A model generated the notes under the pieces. That model had not been told where the DNA came from. It saw nothing but the letters and a program-made list of their open reading frames with translations, and ran no database searches. A program made the translations under genes and the position numbers. A stretch of 64,000 nt of DNA, from positions 47,642 through 111,641 of the forward strand of contig JAFXVR010000051.1 in the NCBI GenBank assembly GCA_017534885.1. Reading direction: 5' to 3'. This DNA comes from Clostridia bacterium. GTDB lineage: Bacteria > Bacillota > Clostridia > Christensenellales > Aristaeellaceae. Of this stretch, positions 43,836-51,126 are shown piece by piece; the stretch's first letter is position 1; each line of letters begins with the position of its first letter.

Positions 43836-45797
43836 TCAAACACCGTGCCATTTCTGGCGCGCCCATCTCAGGGGGGTGGCGATCTTTTTGAGGGTGCGGT
43901 AGAGGGGCGGATTCTTTTTCATCAGGCCTAAGGCAATGCGGTCGTACAGGGGCTGGCGGGGCTTGGCCACTCTCCCCTTCCGATCCTTGTAGCTGCGCTT
44001 CGCCACCGGCTTGTCCAGGCTGCCGACAGCGGCCAGCCGATCCCGGATCAGGGTGTAATTGTGGTAGGTCGCGTGGGGGAACATGGCCCGGTTGAAGCCC
44101 CGCACATAGCTGGACAGGTTCAGGGCCTCGGCCCGCGCCGCGTTCACGCTCAGCAGCTGGGAGGAATAGAAGCCCGCGTCCTGGGCCATCAGGGCGTACA
44201 TGCACAGCATGCCCATCTCGCGGGGCTCGTCGCCCACCGTGGACTTGCCCATGGCCTCGCTGATTTCCGCGTACCGGTCCAGGTAGCCCCGCAGAGCCGT
44301 CCCCCGGGCCCAGAAATAGCCGTCCGCGGGCATCAGGGGCTCGGTGCGGCGGGACTGGGGGATGCGGGTGAGCTTCAGCTCGGGCAGCACCGTGTCCGCC
44401 ACGGCGTTCCAGTCGAACCAGTAATTGCCGAAAGAAGTATAGAAATACGAGTGATTGGACTGGGGCACCATCAGCAGGCCCAGCCGCGGGTTTTCCTCGA
44501 ACAGGCGGAGGACGCGCCCGGCATAGCCGCTGCCGCCCAGCACGCTGTCGAAGCCCCGCTCCGCCCGGCTCATCAGGCCGGTCATCAGCGGGAAGTCCTC
44601 GTCATAGCCGTCGCAGGCAAAGCAGACATAGTCCGCCTCCCGCAGCTCCTTTGCGAAGACCTTCAGGTACCTCCGGCGGCGGATGTCCTCCGCTTCCGCG
44701 GCGCGGCAGGCGATTTTCCGCCCGGGCAGGGCTTTCTCCGCGGCGCTGAGGAAGACGCCGCGCAGCTTTTCGTCCGGCACCGCGCAGAGGATCTCCGCGC
44801 CCCCCGGCATGTTCCCGGCATAGCGCAGGGCCAGGTCAATGCCGTCCTGTCCCGACAGCAGCAGGGCCAGCAGCGTGTGCTTTCCCTTCGGGCAGACGGC
44901 TTCAGCGTCTTCCCCGGGCAGGATCTCCAGCAGCTGCATGCACTCGGCCAGCTCGGCCATGGGCGCGGTGCGCAGCAGGTTCTGCCAGAGCAGCTCCAGC
45001 GGGTAGTCCGTCTTTTCCTTCAGGTAGCGCAGCAGGTCGCGGCCGCACTCGCCGGCGGTGTTCTGCAGGAAGTAGTCGTATTCAAAATAGAAGAGCTTGC
45101 GCTTGAACACGGGGCAGCGGGCGTCCCGCACCATCTCCAGGGGCCGGGACATCAGCGGATAGACAATGTCGTCCCGGTGGTTTTCCAGGTCGGCGGTGAC
45201 GCCGTATGCAAAACCCAGGTCGTGGAAGTGCTTGGTGAATTTCGCCTCGTGGAAGGCCACGGCCTCGGCGTAGTTGTGGATCTCCGGCAGCTGCTCCCAG
45301 TAGTCCCGGAAGGCTTTACTGGCCAGCATCCGCGTGCGCACCACGATGAAGTGACTCTGGATGTGCTCGGGCAGGTAGCCGTATTCGCAGATTTTGTAGG
45401 GGTCCACTTCGGAGCGGTGGTGCATCGACAGTCCCCAGAAGTCCCACTCCGGGTGCTTTTCCGCGATGTCGAAGCTCTCGCTGAAGGGATAGACCGGGCC
45501 GAAGTTGGTGTGGTTGAGCATGATCAATTCGCCCAGCTGCGGCATCAGCTCCCAGCCGATGTCCTCCAGACCCGCCTTGTACGCCCAGGAGTCAAAGCCC
45601 ACATTAGGCCGCTTGATCAGCCGGTCCGCCGCGCCCTCCAGCTTCTTTTCGCCCTCGGCGTTCAGCTTGCCGTTGACCACCACAATCAGCCAGTCCAGGC
45701 TCTTTTTCAGGTCGTTCAGCAGGTAGAGATTATAGTCATCCACCACGCCGTCCGCGTCGAAAAAGAAGTACACGGCCACGCGGTCTCCTGCTTTCAT
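43836..45797 (-). CDS. RgpF-family polysaccharide (rhamnan) synthesis protein
   Basis: A 653-residue glycosyltransferase-like protein. The N-terminal part has a Rossmann-like start (VAVYFFFDADGVVDDYNLYLL) and the family motif RPNVGFDSWAYKAGLE; members synthesise or trim rhamnan-type wall polysaccharides in streptococci and relatives. Later segments include NHTNFGPVYPFSESF and the tail GKSTVGDEPREMGM. No membrane helices. The ATG at 45797 has GGAGGG; a start 18 bases upstream lacks a site. First gene of the unit rgpF - SDR - rfbA - dtd. Confidence 0.85.
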   Translation of the reverse strand: MKAGDRVAVYFFFDADGVVDDYNLYLLNDLKKSLDWLIVVVNGKLNAEGEKKLEGAADRLIKRPNVGFDSWAYKAGLEDIGWELMPQLGELIMLNHTNFGPVYPFSESFDIAEKHPEWDFWGLSMHHRSEVDPYKICEYGYLPEHIQSHFIVVRTRMLASKAFRDYWEQLPEIHNYAEAVAFHEAKFTKHFHDLGFAYGVTADLENHRDDIVYPLMSRPLEMVRDARCPVFKRKLFYFEYDYFLQNTAGECGRDLLRYLKEKTDYPLELLWQNLLRTAPMAELAECMQLLEILPGEDAEAVCPKGKHTLLALLLSGQDGIDLALRYAGNMPGGAEILCAVPDEKLRGVFLSAAEKALPGRKIACRAAEAEDIRRRRYLKVFAKELREADYVCFACDGYDEDFPLMTGLMSRAERGFDSVLGGSGYAGRVLRLFEENPRLGLLMVPQSNHSYFYTSFGNYWFDWNAVADTVLPELKLTRIPQSRRTEPLMPADGYFWARGTALRGYLDRYAEISEAMGKSTVGDEPREMGMLCMYALMAQDAGFYSSQLLSVNAARAEALNLSSYVRGFNRAMFPHATYHNYTLIRDRLAAVGSLDKPVAKRSYKDRKGRVAKPRQPLYDRIALGLMKKNPPLYRTLKKIATPLRWARQKWHGV

Positions 45798-45852
45798 CCC
45801 CAGCCCTCCCCGCAAGCATCACAATACGAATCGCCAGGCGACTCTGATTATG

Positions 45853-45882
45853 ATATTACCATATTGCAGGCGGAAACGTCAA
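45853..45882 (-). promoter_or_regulatory. Promoter of the rgpF-rfbA-dtd unit
   Basis: On the minus strand TTGACG (45877-45882), 18-bp spacer, TAATAT (45853-45858); a second candidate -10, CATAAT, overlaps slightly downstream. About 55 bp before the rgpF start. Confidence 0.65.
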
Positions 45883-45954
45883 GATATACATCCAAAAGCG
45901 GCGGAAAGCCGAAGTCCTCCGCCGTTGGGAAAATACGTGTTCTGTACCGCAGGC

Positions 45955-46458
45955 TCAGTCCTTGCCGAAGCGGGCCCGCATCATGGGCTTGATGCCCCCC
46001 GCCTCCAGGATCTTCATGGCCTGGTCGCCCAGGCGCTCGCAGGGCCAGCGCTCGCCGGTGTCCTCCACGGTCACCCAGCCCTCGTCTAGGTCGATGGTCA
46101 GGGTCTGGCCGGGCTTCACACGCCCGCTGATGCCCTTGCAGATGACCGGCAGCAGGCCCAGGTTCACCGCGTTGCGGAAGAAAATGCGGGCGAAGGAATC
46201 CGCCAGCACGGCGGCCGCGCCCATGTTCAGCAGGGCGATGGGCGCGTGCTCCCGGCTGGAACCGCAGCCGAAGTTGCGCCCGGCCACCACGATGCCGCCC
46301 TGGGGGAAGGCCGCCGCGATGCCCTCATCCACGCCGCAGAGGCAGTGGCTGCCGATCTCCTTCGGGTCGGTGATGGCCAGGAAGCGGCCGGGATAGATCT
46401 GGTCGGTATCGATGTTGTCGCCCACCACAATGATCTTGCCGGTGACTTTTGTCTTCAT
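45955..46458 (-). CDS. leuD: 3-isopropylmalate dehydratase, small subunit
   Basis: A 167-residue swivel-domain protein of the LeuD type that joins LeuC to isomerise isopropylmalate in leucine synthesis. The DNIDTDQIYPGRFLAITDP and FGCGSSREHAPIAL motifs are typical. Starts 12 bp after leuC. leuA and leuB are absent from the window. The length is that of the short archaeal/clostridial subfamily, which also contains other hydro-lyases, so related substrates (for example homoaconitate or methylmalate) cannot be excluded. Confidence 0.92.
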   Translation of the reverse strand: MKTKVTGKIIVVGDNIDTDQIYPGRFLAITDPKEIGSHCLCGVDEGIAAAFPQGGIVVAGRNFGCGSSREHAPIALLNMGAAAVLADSFARIFFRNAVNLGLLPVICKGISGRVKPGQTLTIDLDEGWVTVEDTGERWPCERLGDQAMKILEAGGIKPMMRARFGKD

Positions 46459-46470
46459 ACGTTCCCCTCC

Positions 46471-47730
46471 TCACAGATAGGGCCTGGGGTCGGTGATGCG
46501 GCCGTTCAGCAGGCTGGCGGCCACGGTGGCGGGGCTGGCCAGGTACATCAGCGCCTCGGTGGAGCCCATCCGGCCCGGGAAATTGCGGTTGGTGCTGGTG
46601 ATGCAGGTCTCGCCGGGAGCCAGGATGCCCTCGTGGGCGCCCAGGCAGGCGCCGCAGCCGGGGGTGGTGATGGTAGCGCCGGCTTCCATCAGCTCCTGGA
46701 TATAGCCCTTCTCCATGCACTCCAGCATGACCTCCCGGGAGGCGGGCACGATGATCAGGCGGGTATAGTCCGGAATGCGCTTCCCCCGGAGGATGTGCGC
46801 CGCGATGGCGATGTCCTCGGTGCGGCCGCCGGTGCAGCTGCCGATATAGCCCTGATCCAGCTTCACCTCACCCGCCGCGGTCACCTCGGTCAGCGGATGC
46901 ACATTTTCCACGCTGCTGGGGCAGGCCAGCTGGGGCTCCAGCTTGCTGACGTCAAAGACGTGGCGCTCCGCGTAGGCAAAGTCCGGGTCCGTCTCCTGCA
47001 CTTCAAAGGGGCGCACAGCCCGGCGGCTGACGTAGTCCAGCACGTCCTGGTTGGGCTGCATGTAGGCGGTTTTGGCCCCCATTTCAACGGCCATGTTGCA
47101 GATGGTCATGCGCCCGGCCACGTTCAGGTTTTCCACATAGCTGCCCGTAAAGTCGATGGCCTTGTACACCGCGCCGTCGGCCCGGATGCGCCCCAGCACC
47201 GCCAGCACCACATCCTTGGGGTACACGCCCTTGGGCGCTTCGCCCTCCAGCCGCACTTCGATGATCTCCGGCACCCGGAACCAGAGCTCGCCAGTCATCA
47301 GGATGGTGGCCATGTCCGTGGCGCCGCAGCCCGTGCCCATGGCCCCGAAGGCCCCGTGGGTGGTGGTGTGGCTGTCCGTGGCCACCACGATCATGCCGGG
47401 ACAGATCACGCCGGCCTCGGGCATCACCTGATGGCACACGCCGCAGTTGGTGTCAAAGTGGAACTTCAGCCCGTTCTTCCGGGCGAATTCCCGCATCTCC
47501 CGGTGGTTGGACGCGCTCTTGATGTCCGGGCAGGGCGCGTAGTGGTCGAAGACAAAGGCGCAGCGGGTGTTGTCCCAGACCTTCTCCCCGCCCATCTCGT
47601 AGAACGAGTAGACGGTCTGCAGGTACAGGTCGTTGATCTCCGCAAAGTCGATCTTTGCGGTCACGATCTCCCCGGTACGCACCGCCGCCCGTCCGCTGTT
47701 CTTCGCCAGAATCTTCTCGATGGCGTGCAC
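46471..47730 (-). CDS. leuC: 3-isopropylmalate dehydratase, large subunit
   Basis: A 419-residue aconitase-family subunit with the Fe-S cysteines in GSCTGGR and GCGACLG and the FGAMGTGCGATDMATIL motif. Two starts are possible: ATG at 47736, which is only one base from AGGAGG, and GTG at 47730, seven bases away. The spacing favours GTG. The enzyme works with LeuD encoded immediately downstream. A good promoter lies at 47790-47818. Confidence 0.92.
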   Translation of the reverse strand: MHAIEKILAKNSGRAAVRTGEIVTAKIDFAEINDLYLQTVYSFYEMGGEKVWDNTRCAFVFDHYAPCPDIKSASNHREMREFARKNGLKFHFDTNCGVCHQVMPEAGVICPGMIVVATDSHTTTHGAFGAMGTGCGATDMATILMTGELWFRVPEIIEVRLEGEAPKGVYPKDVVLAVLGRIRADGAVYKAIDFTGSYVENLNVAGRMTICNMAVEMGAKTAYMQPNQDVLDYVSRRAVRPFEVQETDPDFAYAERHVFDVSKLEPQLACPSSVENVHPLTEVTAAGEVKLDQGYIGSCTGGRTEDIAIAAHILRGKRIPDYTRLIIVPASREVMLECMEKGYIQELMEAGATITTPGCGACLGAHEGILAPGETCITSTNRNFPGRMGSTEALMYLASPATVAASLLNGRITDPRPYL

Positions 47731-47789
47731 AGGCATCCCTCCTCTGATATGTGGCTCGTCGTTTCAGCGCTGTCTGCGCTCCTGTAATC

Positions 47790-47818
47790 ATTCTATCATA
47801 TATATCCGGCCCGCGCAA
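47790..47818 (-). promoter_or_regulatory. Promoter of leuCD
   Basis: On the minus strand TTGCGC (47813-47818), 17-bp spacer, TAGAAT (47790-47795). Transcription would start about 50 bp before leuC, leaving no room for a T-box or leucine attenuator. Confidence 0.65.
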
Positions 47819-47888
47819 GGCTGTTTCATACGCAAAAAGAGAGGCCCCCCGCGCTGCTTTCACGGGGAGCCAGAGGGGAAAGGGGATC

Positions 47889-47975
47889 ATGAAGAAACGC
47901 TTTGTCACCTGTCTGCGTCCGGGTGGCATGGGCAATGTGCCACACAAATATGAAATCTGTGTGAAGTCCGCCTGA
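47889..47975 (+). CDS. Possible 28-residue peptide upstream of the orphan regulator
   Basis: An ATG at 47889 after a GGGG-rich stretch opens a 28-codon frame (MKKRFVTCLRPGGMGNVPHK and eight more residues, stop TGA). It has no recognisable family and overlaps the first putative operator repeat. It may be a leader peptide or chance. Confidence 0.2.
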   Translation: MKKRFVTCLRPGGMGNVPHKYEICVKSA

Positions 47976-48027
47976 AAGCCGGCTGAAACCGCCGCCTCCG
48001 CCCGGGCAAATGTGAAAGTTGTGTGAA
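47946..48027 (+). promoter_or_regulatory. Two direct repeats, possible operator of the orphan regulator
   Basis: AAATATGAAATCTGTGTGAA (47946-47965) and AAATGTGAAAGTTGTGTGAA (48008-48027) match at 17 of 20 positions and are 62 bp apart in the same direction. OmpR/PhoB-type winged-helix proteins bind direct repeats, and a gene for such a protein starts 130 bp downstream. The shared TTGTGTGAA half resembles nothing I can name. Confidence 0.4.
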
Positions 48028-48157
48028 CATGCAACAAAAGCGGCGTGACATTCGTCTGTATTCATGAAACCGCGCGGAAGCCCTCCCGGAGTCCCGCTCC
48101 GGAGGCCGCGCGGCGCACTCGCCTTCCCGGAACGCTGAACGGAATTGAGGTGACATC

Positions 48158-48808
48158 ATGTCCAAACTGTTATTGCTGGAACAGGACCCCCAGGCCAACC
48201 AGGCCATGCGGCTGACGCTGCAGCGCGCGGGCCACCAGGTGCGCGCCGGACGCACGGTCGCGGACGGCATCCGCCTGCTGGAGGCCGCCCCCCACCAGAT
48301 GACCATCCTGAACGCCGCCCTTCCCTGGTCGGAGAGCCGGGAATTCCTCCGGCTCCTGGCGGAAAAGGGGCTGCCGGTGCTCTTCCTCACGGCGGAAAAG
48401 GACAATGTGAATCACCTCCGGGCGATGTACCCCACCTGCTGTGAGGTGCTGGTGACGCCCGCGGACAGCGGCGCCCTGCTGGAGGCCGTCGCCTCCCTGG
48501 AGAGCCTTTCCGCCAGCACCCTGACCTTCGGCGCCCTGCGGATGGACACCGTCTCGCGCCGGGTGACCATGAGCGGCCGCCGCCTGACCCTCACCGCCCA
48601 GGAGTACGAGCTCCTCCACGCCCTGATGGCCTGCCCCCGCGAAGCCGTGACCCGGGAGCGCCTTCTGCGCGAAGCCTGGGGCTATCAGGCCATGGGCATC
48701 ACCCGCACTGTGGATGTGCACATCCAGCGCCTCCGCCGCAAGCTGGGCGCCGCCTGGATCGAGACCGTCTACCGGACGGGGTACAGGCTGAGCCCGGCGA
48801 TGGGGTGA
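48158..48808 (+). CDS. Orphan OmpR-type regulator with degenerate receiver
   Basis: A 216-residue protein. The N-terminal half has the receiver fold (KLLLLEQDPQANQAM) but the phospho-acceptor position reads Asn (TILNAALP) instead of Asp, and the conserved Lys loop reads VTPAD. The C-terminal winged helix is intact (LTAQEYELLHALMACP, TVDVHIQRLRRKL, YRTGYRL). It therefore should bind DNA but not be phosphorylated in the usual way. No histidine kinase is adjacent. Starts behind GAGGTGA. A hairpin terminator follows. Confidence 0.87.
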   Translation: MSKLLLLEQDPQANQAMRLTLQRAGHQVRAGRTVADGIRLLEAAPHQMTILNAALPWSESREFLRLLAEKGLPVLFLTAEKDNVNHLRAMYPTCCEVLVTPADSGALLEAVASLESLSASTLTFGALRMDTVSRRVTMSGRRLTLTAQEYELLHALMACPREAVTRERLLREAWGYQAMGITRTVDVHIQRLRRKLGAAWIETVYRTGYRLSPAMG

Positions 48809-48846
48809 GGGGGAGCTTGTGACAATGCATCCTGGTTCAGGGGTAT

Positions 48847-48892
48847 AGCAAACGCCTCCTGCCGTTATTTGGGCGGGAGGTGCTTTGCTTTT
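48847..48892 (+). terminator. Terminator after the orphan regulator
   Basis: AGCAAACGCCTCCTGCC pairs with GGGCGGGAGGTGCTTTGCT, followed by TTTC. It sits between convergent genes and could stop both transcripts. Confidence 0.75.
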
Positions 48893-49350
48893 CAGTCGCT
48901 GTTCAGGCTTTCGCTGATGTCGGAGAGGATGTCCACCACGTCCTCCATGTCCACGTCGTAGTAGGTTTTCTCGTCGCTGCCGTAGAATTTGGTGATGCCG
49001 TAGTTGGTGATCTTGCCGGTGCGCGGGATTACAAAAAGGTTCAGGTACTTGCTGGAGCCGGTCATGGGCAGGTAGATGTCCACGGTGGAGCTGCCGTAGC
49101 GGCAGATCTTGGCGTTGCCGCTGGCGCTGATCTCCCCGAGGGTTTCAGCGTCGTCGGGGTTGGCCAGCAGGTAGCAGATGATGACCGCGGCTACGGACAT
49201 TTTCCGCTGGGTGCGGGTCTGGGTCATGTCATCGGAGGTCCACTCGAGGCTCTCCAGCAGGTCGGAGTAGTACTCGTCTGCGGCCAAGGCGCTGGCCGTC
49301 AGGCTCAGCAGCATCATCAGGGCCAGGGCCAGGGATATCATTCTCTTCAT
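48892..49350 (-). CDS. Small secreted protein, tandem paralogue 1
   Basis: A 152-residue exported protein (signal peptide MKRMISLALALMMLLSLTAS). The mature domain ends in a conserved acidic stretch (YYDVDMEDVVDILSDI). It shares that tail, a GKITNYGITKFYGS/GKITDYGIGRFTGS motif, YLNLF and YYSDLLESLEW with the next gene, so the two arose by tandem duplication. Unknown function. Confidence 0.75.
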   Translation of the reverse strand: MKRMISLALALMMLLSLTASALAADEYYSDLLESLEWTSDDMTQTRTQRKMSVAAVIICYLLANPDDAETLGEISASGNAKICRYGSSTVDIYLPMTGSSKYLNLFVIPRTGKITNYGITKFYGSDEKTYYDVDMEDVVDILSDISESLNSD

Positions 49351-49396
49351 GGTCTGCGCCTCCTTTGTTGGTCAGCCGGGCGGTCTGCTCCCCGGG

Positions 49397-49858
49397 TCAG
49401 TCGCTGTCCGAGAGGAACTCCACGATTTCCATCAGCCGGTCAAAGACGTCCTCCATGTCCACGTCGTAGAAGGTCTTCTCGCTGCTTCCGGTGAAGCGGC
49501 CGATGCCGTAGTCCGTGATCTTCCCGGTGTAGCAGGAGACGAACAGGTTGAGGTATTTGCCCGAGCTGGTGGTCGGGTAGTAGATGTCCACGGTCAGGCT
49601 GCCGAACTTCGCGATCCGGCAGTCCTTGCTCAGGCTGAGGTCGTCGATCACATCCACCCCGTCCTCGTGCTCCATCATGTAGCAGAGCAGCACCAGGGCG
49701 GCGGCGGTCACCCGCTTGCTCCGGGTGGACGTCATGTCGTCAGCTTCCCAGTCCAGCCCCTTGATCAGCTCGCTGTAATATTCCGTGGACGCCAGTGCGC
49801 TGGCCGTCAGGCTCATCAGCAATGCGATCACCAAAAACAGCGATACCAGTCTCTTCAT
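49397..49858 (-). CDS. Small secreted protein, tandem paralogue 2
   Basis: A 153-residue exported protein, paralogue of the one at 48892-49350: signal peptide MKRLVSLFLVIALLMSLTAS, then EYYSELIKGLDWEADDM, SGKYLNLF, GKITDYGIGRFTGS and FYDVDMEDVFDRL. By eye around half the residues match. The ATG at 49858 has GGAGG. It is transcribed first; the second copy follows after 46 bp. Confidence 0.75.
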   Translation of the reverse strand: MKRLVSLFLVIALLMSLTASALASTEYYSELIKGLDWEADDMTSTRSKRVTAAALVLLCYMMEHEDGVDVIDDLSLSKDCRIAKFGSLTVDIYYPTTSSGKYLNLFVSCYTGKITDYGIGRFTGSSEKTFYDVDMEDVFDRLMEIVEFLSDSD

Positions 49859-49954
49859 GCCGCAGAAACCTCCTTTTTGACAGTAGAATCGGCTTCCGTG
49901 TGCGCTTTTCCGAAACACCGATGCCGCCCGATCCGGCGGCCCGTCTCTGCATTC

Positions 49955-49983
49955 ATGATAGCATATCTTCAGTGATTTGAAAA
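49955..49983 (-). promoter_or_regulatory. Extended -10 promoter of the secreted paralogues
   Basis: On the minus strand TGCTATCAT (extended -10, core 49955-49960) with TTTTCA at -35 and 17-bp spacing. Same architecture as the promoter of the secreted GH3 at 2703. Confidence 0.6.
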
Positions 49984-50075
49984 GCCCCATTTTTGCCGCG
50001 TTTCAGCCCCGCTTCAACTGGCATCCTATTCCGTCCGCATGGCGCGGAGGCCGCCCGGCTCTGCCGCCAAAATAC

Positions 50076-50210
50076 CGTCTATTGATTCGGATGTCAAAAG
50101 GCCGCTTTCATGAACTGAGCCACGACTGGTTGTGGAAGACAGCGGAAATCACCACAACCAGTCGTGGCTCTAAGGTTGAAAGCGCCCTTTTGTCACCCTT
50201 ACCGTCTATT
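50076..50210. mobile_element. 119-bp palindromic MITE-like element, copy 2, with 8-bp target duplication
   Basis: Element 50084-50202 flanked by CGTCTATT on both sides (50076-50083 and 50203-50210). It matches copy 1 (29860-29978) in length and at 117 of 119 bases. Its internal stem GAGCCACGACTGGTTGTGG / CCACAACCAGTCGTGGCTC is perfect over 19 bp. The right target duplication contains the stop codon of the EEP gene, which was thus preserved on insertion. Confidence 0.92.
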
Positions 50211-51096
50211 GCAAAATCAAATCGCAGTACACCGGATAATGATCCGACCACAGCATTTCATGCCAGTCTTCCATTGCCTCAAACTTTATAATGATGATGT
50301 TTGGGCTGCAGAGGAAATTGTCCAGCGGCATGCCGATCTTATTGGTGTCCAGCCAGCCGAAAACCCCGCCATTGGCAAATGAATAGTCGTTTGTGCTGGC
50401 CAGAGCGATCAGATTGTGCATATCCGCACTCGTCATAGTGTTGAAATCACCGCAGACAACCCAATGTGCCGGCCTGTCTTCTCCGATCGCGTTTGCGATG
50501 ATATCATTCAGCTGCGCGATTCTGATGTCTGCGCTTCCTGAATCCAGGTGTGCGCAGTAAACATAGAGCGATTTGCCGTTTACGGTACATATGGTCCGCC
50601 TGATGGTGCAAGTGGATAAAACAAAGGTTCTCGATCCGTCCGTGCTTTTTGAATAGATAGCCGGGCCGCCCACCCCGGTTTTGTACGGATACAGAGGCGC
50701 AAAAATGCTCTCCAGCGGAGAAAGCGTGCCGTGTGCGTCTATGAACTCGCCGTCCTCCTGGGTGCAGACGACATCCGCCTCAACCCGCATGAGCAGCAGC
50801 TTCAGATGCAGCAGGGCCTCTTCATTTCCGCTGTCACCGATATACACATCGCCATCGTTGTTCCAGTGAGCCACGTTGTATGACAGCACGCGAACAGTAT
50901 CCTGTGCACTTTCACTCTGCGCATATACTGTATCCGGATCCGGATAAGGCGTACCGGTCATACTGAAATGAGGGGATTCCACCGCATCAGCTGATGCGGC
51001 GGCCGCGCCGGATACCATAAAGACAGCCGCAGCCATCACGGCGGCAAGCATCCGAGAAACCGCCAGGCATAGATGTGACCGATGTGCGCTGCGCAT
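50206..51096 (-). CDS. Secreted endonuclease/exonuclease/phosphatase-family protein
   Basis: A 296-residue exported EEP-fold protein. After the signal peptide (about residues 12-40, AVMAAAVFMVSGAAAA) come the fold motifs LSYNVAHW, CTQEDGEF, YCAHLDSG, CGDFNT and SDHYPVYCDL, with the metal-binding and catalytic Glu, Asp, Asn and His. It may cleave nucleic acids or phosphoesters outside the cell. The start at 51096 has AGGAG eight bases upstream; ATG at 51117 has none. The gene is more AT-rich than dnaA next to it. It begins 30 bp after dnaA ends. MITE copy 2 is inserted at its stop codon. Confidence 0.85.
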   Translation of the reverse strand: MRSAHRSHLCLAVSRMLAAVMAAAVFMVSGAAAASADAVESPHFSMTGTPYPDPDTVYAQSESAQDTVRVLSYNVAHWNNDGDVYIGDSGNEEALLHLKLLLMRVEADVVCTQEDGEFIDAHGTLSPLESIFAPLYPYKTGVGGPAIYSKSTDGSRTFVLSTCTIRRTICTVNGKSLYVYCAHLDSGSADIRIAQLNDIIANAIGEDRPAHWVVCGDFNTMTSADMHNLIALASTNDYSFANGGVFGWLDTNKIGMPLDNFLCSPNIIIIKFEAMEDWHEMLWSDHYPVYCDLILQ

Positions 51097-51126
51097 TTGA
51101 GATGCTCCTGCTGTCATGTGTACCCG

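Larger units (their letters stand above)
47731..48157. other. 427-bp divergent region, leuC / orphan regulator
   Basis: Contains the leuCD promoter at the left, the possible 28-residue peptide, the two direct repeats and a GC-rich stretch before the regulator. No clear rightward -10/-35 was seen. Confidence 0.6.

Noticed and set aside
47731..47830. Leucine attenuator or T-box before leuCD
   Set aside because: The promoter lies only about 50 bp from the start codon, leaving no room for such a leader.
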